NCBI RefSeq assembly: GCF_009617995.1
Contig: NZ_CP044129.1
Coordinates: 2,108,001 to 2,172,000, forward strand
Length of the DNA stretch: 64,000 nt
Source: Halomicrobium sp. LC1Hm
GTDB lineage: Archaea; Halobacteriota; Halobacteria; Halobacteriales; Haloarculaceae
Direction of reading: 5' to 3'
Below the pieces are notes generated by a model. That model did no database searches, had not been told where the DNA came from, and saw only the letters and a program-made list of their open reading frames with translations. Made by a program: the position numbers and the translations under genes. Shown here piece after piece: positions 27,286 through 34,138 of the stretch; within the stretch, counting starts at the first letter, position 1, and each line of letters opens with the position of its first letter.

Positions 27286-28242
27286 ATGTCGAAGTGCGAC
27301 GCGTGTGGCAAGACCGAGAACATGCCGTACCGGTGTCACCACTGCGGGGGGACATATTGCTCGGAGCACCGGCTGCCGGAGGCGCACGACTGTCCGGGGC
27401 TGGACGACTGGGGTGACCCCGACGGCGTGTTCGACAGCGGATTCGACGACAGTGTCGACGACGGCGGGGGCGGCGGTCTGGGAGACCGCCTCTCGGTCGA
27501 CACCGGGCCGGGCAGCATCCTCGGGTACTTCCGCGGGAACGCGACCTACACCATGCTGGGGCTGATGTGGGTCACCTTCCTCTTGCAGCATCTGGTGGTC
27601 CTCGTGGGCATCCCGATCGGCGGGCCGACCTGGAGCGCGATCTTCACGCTCCAGCCCCAGCACCCCGAGTACGTCTGGACCTGGTTCACCTCCGTGTTCT
27701 CCCACGCGCCGCTGAGCCTCGGCCACATCGCGCTGAACAGCATCGTGATCTTCTTCTTCGGCCGGATCGTCGAGGACTACGTCGGATCGAAGCAGTTCAC
27801 GATCCTGTTTCTCGTCTCCGGTGCGCTGGCCGGCCTCGGACAGATCGGGCTCTCACACCTGCTCGTCTTCCTCGATTACCAGTCCGCCCTCGGTGCCGGC
27901 GTTCTGGGGGCCAGCGGTGCCGGGCTGGCGATCATGGGCGTCCTGACGGTCCTCAACCCCAGCCTCCGGGTCTACCTCTACTTCCTGATTCCGGTGCCGA
28001 TCTGGGCGATCACCGGCTTCTACCTGATCGTCAGCGTCGCCGGCATTCTCGGCGTCGGCGGCGGCTTCACCGGCGGCAACGTCGCCGACATGGCCCACCT
28101 CGTCGGTCTCGTGATCGGGCTGTGGTACGGCAGCCAGGTCAAAGGCCAGCGTCGGACGCCCAATCAGTTGCAGTTCGGTGGCGGCGGTCGCGGACCCGGC
28201 GGTCCCGGCGGACCGGGTGGTCCCGGCCGCGGTCGGTTCTGA
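27286..28242 (+). CDS. Rhomboid-family intramembrane protease with N-terminal AN1 zinc finger
   Basis: A 318-residue protein. Residues 4-37 form an AN1-type zinc finger (CDACGKTENMPYRC, CGGTYCSEH, EAHDC). After an acidic/glycine linker there are six or more membrane spans with the rhomboid catalytic Ser in GASGAGLAIMG and the His in DMAHLVGLVIG. The tail is glycine- and arginine-rich. It should cut transmembrane proteins in the bilayer, with the finger on the cytoplasmic side perhaps recruiting substrate. The fusion is known in haloarchaea. Its stop overlaps the next ATG (TGATG). Confidence 0.88.
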   Translation: MSKCDACGKTENMPYRCHHCGGTYCSEHRLPEAHDCPGLDDWGDPDGVFDSGFDDSVDDGGGGGLGDRLSVDTGPGSILGYFRGNATYTMLGLMWVTFLLQHLVVLVGIPIGGPTWSAIFTLQPQHPEYVWTWFTSVFSHAPLSLGHIALNSIVIFFFGRIVEDYVGSKQFTILFLVSGALAGLGQIGLSHLLVFLDYQSALGAGVLGASGAGLAIMGVLTVLNPSLRVYLYFLIPVPIWAITGFYLIVSVAGILGVGGGFTGGNVADMAHLVGLVIGLWYGSQVKGQRRTPNQLQFGGGGRGPGGPGGPGGPGRGRF

Positions 28243-29060
28243 TGGAGCCCACTCGACCCGAGTTCCTTCCGGACCCCGCGCTCGGGCGCGACGAGATGGA
28301 GTCGCTCCAGCGAGAGATCGCGGCGACGGCGACGTTCGCGGACGATCTGGAGTTCGACCCGGCCACCCTGGGCCGCAGCGAGCCGGACCAGCAGCGACTC
28401 GGCGACCACGGCGAGGACGAGCGTGACGCCGGGGACCCGCCGCTGGTCGCGGGCGTCGATCAGGCGTTCGTCGACGACGTGGCGGTCTCGGCGGTCGTCC
28501 TCACCCGCGGCGGCGAGGTCGTCGAACGGGTCCACGCCGCCGTCGAGACCGAGATCCCCTATGTCCCCGGCCTGCTCTCCTTTCGCGAGGGCGGCGCGAT
28601 CGTCGCGGCGCTGGGCGAACTCCGACGGACGCCGGACCTGCTGGTCGTCGACGGCAGCGGACGCATCCACTTCCGCGAGGCCGGGCTGGCGACCCACGTC
28701 GGCGTCCTGTTCGACGTGCCCGCGATCGGCGTCGCCAAGAGCCTCCTCTGTGGGGAGCCCCGCGAGTCGCTGGACCGGACGCTCCCGGTCGGCGCGACCG
28801 TCGGCATCGAGGCCGACGACAGCGTCGAGACCGCCGAGCCGGGGACGCTGATCGGCCACGCCGTCCAGACGCGGCAGTACGACTCGCCGAACCGCCACAT
28901 CAACCCCCTCTACGTCAGCCCCGGCCACCGCGTCGGGGCCGCGGCGGTCCCGGAGCTCGTGCTCGCGACCACGGCCGGCTACAAGCTCCCGGAGCCGACC
29001 CGGCTGGCCGACAGCGACGCCGACGAAGCGAAAGCCACAGTGCGAGCGGATCGGGCTTGA
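28242..29060 (+). CDS. nfi: Endonuclease V
   Basis: Cuts DNA (or RNA) one base 3' of inosine. The 272-residue protein has the family pattern LVAGVDQAF (first Asp), ETEIPYVPGLLSFREGG and LLVVDGSGRIHFREAGLATHVG, with Asp and Glu for Mg2+. An acidic 20-residue insert before the first Asp is unlike bacterial enzymes. The overlap with the rhomboid gene suggests one transcript, without an obvious functional link. Confidence 0.9.
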   Translation: MEPTRPEFLPDPALGRDEMESLQREIAATATFADDLEFDPATLGRSEPDQQRLGDHGEDERDAGDPPLVAGVDQAFVDDVAVSAVVLTRGGEVVERVHAAVETEIPYVPGLLSFREGGAIVAALGELRRTPDLLVVDGSGRIHFREAGLATHVGVLFDVPAIGVAKSLLCGEPRESLDRTLPVGATVGIEADDSVETAEPGTLIGHAVQTRQYDSPNRHINPLYVSPGHRVGAAAVPELVLATTAGYKLPEPTRLADSDADEAKATVRADRA

Positions 29061-29127
29061 CACCGCCGACCGCCATGCCGCCGACCGTTCCGTGAGACTG
29101 ATGTGCCAGTCGCCGGAAGCCGCGTGT

Positions 29128-29418
29128 ATGTCCCTCCAACGACCGTTCGTCGACGCGGCCGGCGGCCTCGACACCGACGAGATCATCCGCGAAGCGGTCC
29201 CCATCAGCGCGCTCATCCTGGCGTTCGTCGCCGTGGCGATCGTCCCGGCGACGCTGGGGCTGTGGCTGGGCGGCGGGCTCGGATTGCTGTTCTCGGTGAT
29301 CGCACAGTTCGTCCTCGCGGTCGGGGCCGCCATCGTCCTGCTGTACGTGATCGTCCGGGCGCTCCAGCTCCACGAGGAACACGAGTCGGCGGCGACCGAC
29401 GGAGCGGCCGGCCGGTGA
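29128..29418 (+). CDS. Small membrane protein, two TM segments
   Basis: A 96-residue protein with a charged N-terminal 30 residues, two long hydrophobic segments (ISALILAFVAVAIVPATLGL and FSVIAQFVLAVGAAIVLLYV), and a His/Glu C-terminal tail. Family not recognised. The start is uncertain: ATG 29128 is preferred, but GTG 29092 and ATG 29101 are in frame. Confidence 0.55.
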   Translation: MSLQRPFVDAAGGLDTDEIIREAVPISALILAFVAVAIVPATLGLWLGGGLGLLFSVIAQFVLAVGAAIVLLYVIVRALQLHEEHESAATDGAAGR

Positions 29419-29455
29419 CGGGAAGGTTAACTATCAGGGGGGCGAGGCTGCCGAC

Positions 29456-30274
29456 ATGACGAAGACGGCGCTGATAACGGGTGCCTCCTCTGGCATCGGG
29501 CAGGCGACGGCCGAGGCGTTTCTCGCAGACGACTGGCAGGTGTGGGCGACGGCCCGGAACGAGGCCGACGTGGCCAGTCTCGCCGACTCGGGTGCGAAGA
29601 CGGCCGAACTCGACGTGACCAACGCCCGCGAGTGCGAGCGGGTCGTCGAGACGGTCGTCGGAGCCGAGGGCCGCATCGACTGTCTGGTCAATAACGCGGG
29701 CTACGGCCAGTACGGCCCCCTCGAAGACGTGACGACGGCACAGCTCCACGAGCAGTTCGACGTGAACGTCTACGGCCCCCACAGACTCACGCGGGAAGTC
29801 CTGCCCCACATGCGGGACCGCGAGGACGGCACGATCGTCAACGTCTCCAGCGTCAACGGCCGGATCGCGACGCCGGGGGCCGGAGCCTACGCCGGCTCGA
29901 AGTTCGCCCTCGAAGCGATGAGCGACTCGCTGCGGGCCGAGGTCGCCGACTTCGGCGTCGACGTGGTCCTGGTCGAGCCCGGGCCGGTGGAGACGAGCTT
30001 CGTCGACCGGGCGAGTGAGGCGATGGACGACACGGAACCCTCGGGCGCGTACGGGTGGCTCTACGACCTCTACGAGGACACCGCGCTGGTCAGCGAGAAC
30101 GCGGTGTCGGTCTCGCCCGAAACGGTCGCGCACACGATCCGCGACGCCGCCGTGACCACCGACCCGCAACCGCGGTACCCCGTCGGCCAGTTCGCTCGCG
30201 TCGCCACCCTCGCCAGCCACCTCCCGGGTCGCTGGCGGGACCTGGCGGTCGCCCTCCTGCGAAAGCTCGTCTGA
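29456..30274 (+). CDS. Short-chain dehydrogenase/reductase
   Basis: A 272-residue classical SDR. The cofactor loop TGASSGIG, NNAG (VNNAGYGQYG), the catalytic Ser (VSSVNG) and YAGSK (Tyr and Lys) are all present. A C-terminal 40-residue part resembles SDRs acting on lipids or retinoid-like compounds, so the substrate is open. A TATA-like ggttaac at 29425-29431 supports a leaderless ATG at 29456. A T5 run at 30286-30290 follows the stop. Confidence 0.85.
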   Translation: MTKTALITGASSGIGQATAEAFLADDWQVWATARNEADVASLADSGAKTAELDVTNARECERVVETVVGAEGRIDCLVNNAGYGQYGPLEDVTTAQLHEQFDVNVYGPHRLTREVLPHMRDREDGTIVNVSSVNGRIATPGAGAYAGSKFALEAMSDSLRAEVADFGVDVVLVEPGPVETSFVDRASEAMDDTEPSGAYGWLYDLYEDTALVSENAVSVSPETVAHTIRDAAVTTDPQPRYPVGQFARVATLASHLPGRWRDLAVALLRKLV

Positions 30275-30314
30275 CCGACGCGGCGTTTTTGCGACTCGGG
30301 CACGTCGTGTCGGT

Positions 30315-30932
30315 ATGGCCGACGCTGCCGTGCTCCTGTTCGACGGGGTCGAATCGCTCGACGCCGTCGGTCCGTACGACGTACTGGCGAGAGCCACAGA
30401 GAGCGATATCGCTCTCTCCGATGTGGCGCTCCTGACCGCGACACCGACCGAGAGCGTGACCGCGAGCAAGGGCACCGAGATCGTGCCCCACGGCACGCTC
30501 GACGCCGAGGACCCACCAGACTACCTGCTCGTGCCGGGCGGGCGCTGGGCCAGCGGGACCGCTGGGGGCGTCAGAGCGGCCGTCGAACGCGGCGTCGTCC
30601 CGGCCCTCGTCGCGGACTGTCACGCCGCCGGCTCGACGGTCGCCGCAGTCTGTACCGGTGCGATGGTACTCGCCCGCGCTGGACTCCTCGACGGCCGCCC
30701 GGCAGTGACCCACGCCAGCGCGCTGTCGGACCTCGCCGCCACGGACGCGACGGTGGTCGACGCGCGCGTCGTCGACGACGGCGACGTGCTCACTGCCGGC
30801 GGCGTCACCGCCGGCATCGATCTCGCGCTGTGGCTCGTCGAACGCGAGTGGGGCGCAGGCGTCGCCGAGAACGTGCGAGCGACGCTCGAATACGACCGCT
30901 CGGACGACATCTACCGGAGCGAGAGCGCCTAG
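30315..30932 (+). CDS. DJ-1/PfpI family protein
   Basis: A 205-residue glutamine-amidotransferase-fold protein. It starts AAVLLFDGVESLDAVGPYDV, like the amidotransferase-type domain of AraC-like regulators. The nucleophile elbow reads AAVCTGAMVLARAGLL with the conserved Cys. Members include isonitrile hydratases, proteases and glyoxalases, and no exact reaction follows from sequence. It shares CTAG (30929-30932) with the convergent ArsA gene. Confidence 0.8.
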   Translation: MADAAVLLFDGVESLDAVGPYDVLARATESDIALSDVALLTATPTESVTASKGTEIVPHGTLDAEDPPDYLLVPGGRWASGTAGGVRAAVERGVVPALVADCHAAGSTVAAVCTGAMVLARAGLLDGRPAVTHASALSDLAATDATVVDARVVDDGDVLTAGGVTAGIDLALWLVEREWGAGVAENVRATLEYDRSDDIYRSESA

Positions 30933-31948
30933 TCCAGGCAGGCCGCGACGACTTCCAGCAGTTCCTCCCCCTGAACTTCCTCGGCCAGCAGCGGCACGCG
31001 CCGGACCTCGTGGCCCCGGAAGAGGTCCTGAGAGCGGGCCAGCGCGTCCTGCTGGACGGACCACCGACGGGCACAGAACTCGCAGTCGTCGTGGTTCGGA
31101 CCGACGTAGTCGTCAGGCAGTTCCGTGTCGACGACGCTGTCGAGGTCCTGCAATACGCGGTTGACGACGAGGGTCCCGGCCGGGATACCGAAAGCGTCCA
31201 GCCGGTCCAGCAGCCGCTCGGACTCCATCACCGAGAGCTCCTCGGGCACCATCACGACCCGGAAGTCGGTCTTCTCGGGATCGCGCAAGATCGCCCGGAG
31301 CTGTTCGATCTGCTCGCGCATCGCCTGGAGGTCGCGCTCCATCTCCTCCTGGTCCGCGTCGTCGCCGAACATCCCGCCCAGTCCCTCCAGCATGCCCGAC
31401 ATGCGCTCTTTGAGCGTCAGCAACTTGCCGAGCATCGAGTCCATGGCCTCGGGCAGTTCCAGCAGGCGAAGCGTGTGGCCGGTCGGCGCGGTGTCGACGA
31501 CCACGCGCTCGAAGCGGTCGTCGTCCATGTACTGCAAGAGCAGTCGCATGGCAGCGGCCTCGTCGGAACCCGGCATCGATCCCGCGAGCGGGTTCGCGTC
31601 GTCGCCGCCCAGCAACTGTTCGAGACCGCCGAGGTCGCCGTCCATCCCCAGCGGCCCCTCGCCGACGGCGGCCTCCGGGTCGATCTCGGCGGCGTACAGC
31701 GGGAGGTCCTCGCGGATCCGGGCGGGCTCGGCGGGGATCTCGGTCCCGAGCGTGTCCGACAGGGAGTGTGCCGGGTCGGTCGAGACGACCAGCGTCGCCG
31801 TGCCGTCGCGGGCGCTCGCAAGTGCCGTCGCCGCGGCACAGGTGGTCTTGCCGACGCCGCCTTTGCCGCCGTAGAGGACGTAGTCCGGCGCGTCGACACC
31901 GGTCGGCGCGTCGATCTCTTCGACCGTCTCGACGTCGAGGTCGCTCAT
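30929..31948 (-). CDS. ArsA/Get3-family ATPase
   Basis: A 339-residue single-domain ATPase. P-loop YGGKGGVGKTT, switch I STDPAHSLSD, switch II DTAPTGHTLRLLELP, and a CxxC pair (DDCEFC) as in Get3. In eukaryotes Get3 delivers tail-anchored proteins to membranes; archaeal copies may do the same, and one gene product is not shown to move arsenite. The start at 31948 gives an acidic N terminus before the P-loop; the longer frame is basic and unlike the family. Confidence 0.85.
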   Translation of the reverse strand: MSDLDVETVEEIDAPTGVDAPDYVLYGGKGGVGKTTCAAATALASARDGTATLVVSTDPAHSLSDTLGTEIPAEPARIREDLPLYAAEIDPEAAVGEGPLGMDGDLGGLEQLLGGDDANPLAGSMPGSDEAAAMRLLLQYMDDDRFERVVVDTAPTGHTLRLLELPEAMDSMLGKLLTLKERMSGMLEGLGGMFGDDADQEEMERDLQAMREQIEQLRAILRDPEKTDFRVVMVPEELSVMESERLLDRLDAFGIPAGTLVVNRVLQDLDSVVDTELPDDYVGPNHDDCEFCARRWSVQQDALARSQDLFRGHEVRRVPLLAEEVQGEELLEVVAACLD

Positions 31949-32042
31949 ACGTGGAGGTACGCCGTTCCGTCCTTGAGACTGTCGACTGGGTAGTGACTCG
32001 AACCGGCTGTGACTCGCGGGGACCTGGGAAAAACGGACCGGG

Positions 32043-32198
32043 CTACTGCCGAGAGGAGCGCGCTTCGCGCACGTCTGCGCCGTCACGAAGCTTGTCCTCG
32101 CAGTAGGGGCAGACCCGTGGCCCGTCGTGTCCTTCGGGCGTGAAGACCCGAACGTACTGCTCTGTTACGAACTCTCCGCAGTTCTGGCACTCGGGCAT
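32043..32198 (-). CDS. 51-residue zinc finger microprotein
   Basis: A very short gene supported by sequence and promoter. The 51-residue protein has two Cys pairs, CQNC (residues 4-7) and CPYC (30-33), separated by a beta-type stretch EFVTEQYVRVFTP, a zinc ribbon. The C terminus is charged. A strong TATA-like acatatatgt (32221-32230) lies 23-32 bases upstream. Such microproteins are common in haloarchaea, where some affect motility or biofilm formation; the role here is unknown. Confidence 0.72.
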   Translation of the reverse strand: MPECQNCGEFVTEQYVRVFTPEGHDGPRVCPYCEDKLRDGADVREARSSRQ

Positions 32199-32220
32199 CT
32201 ATTGTTTCACTCACACGATT

Positions 32221-32230
32221 ACATATATGT
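32221..32230. promoter_or_regulatory. Palindromic TATA-like box upstream of the zinc microprotein
   Basis: The ten bases acatatatgt are a perfect palindrome and the most A+T-rich spot nearby. They lie 23-32 bases from the minus-strand ATG at 32198. The plus-strand lipoprotein has its own box, aaggatatag, at 32298-32307, 23-32 bases before 32330. Confidence 0.55.
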
Positions 32231-32329
32231 TTTCCGCATCGCCACACTGTTGCCGGCAGTCGCCTCGTCGTGTGCGCGCCGAGCGGACGTCCGGCCAAAG
32301 GATATAGGCCACGGCTCCGACGCCCGTCC

Positions 32330-33034
32330 ATGGACGATCTGACGCGGCGGCGGCTGCTCGGTGGGACCGCCGGACTGGTGGCCGGGACGGCGGGCTGTGT
32401 CGGCGGTGACGCCAACACGGACACCGACGCCACTCCGGCCGACCGGGAGCTGATGACCAGCGGGAGCAGCGACGTGGACTTCGATCACCCGTCGACGACG
32501 GGGATCAACGACCAGCCGACGCTCGGGGACCGGGGTCGGCAGGGGGTCATCGTCGCCTTCGAGGACCCCTCTTGTCCGAGCTGCCGGCGGTTCAATCAGA
32601 ACACGTTTCCACAGATCGAGTCCGAACTGCTCGCGCCCGGCGACGTGGCCTACGTCTTCCGGGGGTATCCCGTCGTCTACGAGTGGGGTGGCCCGGCGAC
32701 TCGGGCGCTGGAGGCGACCTTCGCCCGCGATCCGGCGGCCGTCTGGGACCTGAAGGCACACTACTTCGACCAGCAGGGGCAGTTCTCGACGGACAACGTC
32801 CTCGATCGCACCCGCTCGTACCTCGACGACGCGACCGACGTGGACGGATCGGCGGTCGTCACGGAGGTGAGCGAAGACGCCGCCGCCGAGGCGGTCCAGA
32901 CCGACTACGACGCCGGACAGGCCGCTGGCGCGTCGGGGACGCCGACGTTCTACCTGTTCCGAGACGGCGAGTACCAGACGACGGTCAGCGGAGCCCAGGA
33001 CTTCACGGTCTTCGAGAACGTCCTGCTGGGATGA
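32330..33034 (+). CDS. Tat-exported thioredoxin-like (DsbA-type) lipoprotein
   Basis: A 234-residue lipoprotein. The N terminus TRRRLLGGTAG...GTAGC is a Tat signal with lipobox, so it should sit outside the cell on a lipid anchor. After a low-complexity spacer it has a thioredoxin fold with active site EDPSCPSCRRFNQN and the cis-Pro loop GTPTFYLF. The CPSC motif suits disulfide formation or isomerisation in exported proteins. The next gene overlaps (ATGA) and encodes a membrane protein with a CAAC pair, which could reoxidise it. Confidence 0.83.
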   Translation: MDDLTRRRLLGGTAGLVAGTAGCVGGDANTDTDATPADRELMTSGSSDVDFDHPSTTGINDQPTLGDRGRQGVIVAFEDPSCPSCRRFNQNTFPQIESELLAPGDVAYVFRGYPVVYEWGGPATRALEATFARDPAAVWDLKAHYFDQQGQFSTDNVLDRTRSYLDDATDVDGSAVVTEVSEDAAAEAVQTDYDAGQAAGASGTPTFYLFRDGEYQTTVSGAQDFTVFENVLLG

Positions 33035-33615
33035 TGGTCTCGCTACCGACGCGCCGGGCCGACTGGCGACTGATGGGGCGCACTGCCCGGCTCGTCGTGA
33101 CGATCCCGGCCTACGCCGCGGTCGCTCTCGCCGCCACGGGTGCGGGACTGACCGCCTTCTCGCTGTCGCTGAACGTCTCGCTGGTCGTCGACACGCTCTC
33201 GCTGCCCATCTCCACGGGGTCGAAAGTCGAGCTTCTCGTGAGCCTCTATCCCTTCGTCGGCACCGCCTTCACGCCGCTCCAGGGCGGCCTGCTCGTGGTC
33301 GTCGCCGCCACGCTGGGGGTCAACGTCGCGATGGTGGCCTACCACTTCCGAGAACACGGCCTCTCGCTCCAGCAGGGCGGCACGAGCGTCCTCGGGGCGG
33401 TGCTCGGCGCGCTCGGGGCCGGCTGTGCGGCCTGTGGCTCGGCGATCTTGCTGGGACTGTTGTCGCTGGTCGGCGTCTCGACCTCGCTGCTGTGGCTCCC
33501 CCTCGACGGCCTCGAATTCGCCGTGGTGGCACTGCTGGTCGTCGTCCTGTCGACGTACTGGCTGGCCGACGGCATGCGCGGCGGCCAGATCAACGGCTGT
33601 CCCGTGGACGCCTGA
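33031..33615 (+). CDS. Membrane protein with a CAAC motif, partner of the thiol lipoprotein
   Basis: A 194-residue protein with five or so membrane spans. It carries GAGCAACGSAILLG (Cys-x2-Cys) at the start of a predicted span and another Cys near the C terminus (INGCPVDA). It overlaps the DsbA-type gene by four bases. I do not recognise the family; the Cys pair and partner suggest electron transfer to or from the lipoprotein, as DsbB or DsbD do with DsbA or DsbC. Its 3' end overlaps a minus-strand gene by 26 bases. Confidence 0.6.
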   Translation: MMVSLPTRRADWRLMGRTARLVVTIPAYAAVALAATGAGLTAFSLSLNVSLVVDTLSLPISTGSKVELLVSLYPFVGTAFTPLQGGLLVVVAATLGVNVAMVAYHFREHGLSLQQGGTSVLGAVLGALGAGCAACGSAILLGLLSLVGVSTSLLWLPLDGLEFAVVALLVVVLSTYWLADGMRGGQINGCPVDA

Positions 33616-34096
33616 GCCCGTCGGCAGTGCCAGTCGAGGGACGGTCCGACGACTCGCGGGTCGCTCGCGCGTCGTAGCGTCGCACCAGCACGCCGAGCCA
33701 CCAGCACTTCAGCGCGACGCCCAGCGCCGTCGCGGCCGCGGCCGCCGTCGGGCGGCGTCGCCACGCGGCGTACAGCGCGTACCCAAAGGCCGCGGCACCG
33801 ACGGCGTTGCACACGTTGGGGTAGGCCATCCCGATCGTCGGGCGCTGCTCGTCGTCGATCCACCACCGTTCGGCGAGGACCGCACGGGTCATCCAGGCGT
33901 CGTCGGTCTCGGGCGGCGAGAACAGGACCGGGTTGAGCACCGTCCAGACGAGCGCCGCCGCGAGCAGTCGCCAGTCGCGCCGGTAGATCGCGTACACGAT
34001 CACGGGGCCAGTGGGAACGCGCGACCAGCCGCTCTTGGGGTTCGCGTGGCGACGCCAGAACGCGGCCCGCGCACGCTCTGCTCGTGAGTCGCTCAT
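33590..34096 (-). CDS. Haloarchaeal small membrane protein
   Basis: A 168-residue protein beginning MSDSRAERARAAFWRRHANP, with about four hydrophobic segments and conserved-looking WSR, NPVLF and WW stretches. No catalytic motif seen. The ATG at 34096 is chosen because the extension upstream runs into the XPD region. Its C-terminal codons overlap the convergent membrane-protein gene. Confidence 0.6.
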   Translation of the reverse strand: MSDSRAERARAAFWRRHANPKSGWSRVPTGPVIVYAIYRRDWRLLAAALVWTVLNPVLFSPPETDDAWMTRAVLAERWWIDDEQRPTIGMAYPNVCNAVGAAAFGYALYAAWRRRPTAAAAATALGVALKCWWLGVLVRRYDARATRESSDRPSTGTADGLRRPRDSR

Positions 34097-34138
34097 GGTG
34101 GCAGTACGGACCGGTGGCCCAAATACGTCGGCCACGGG

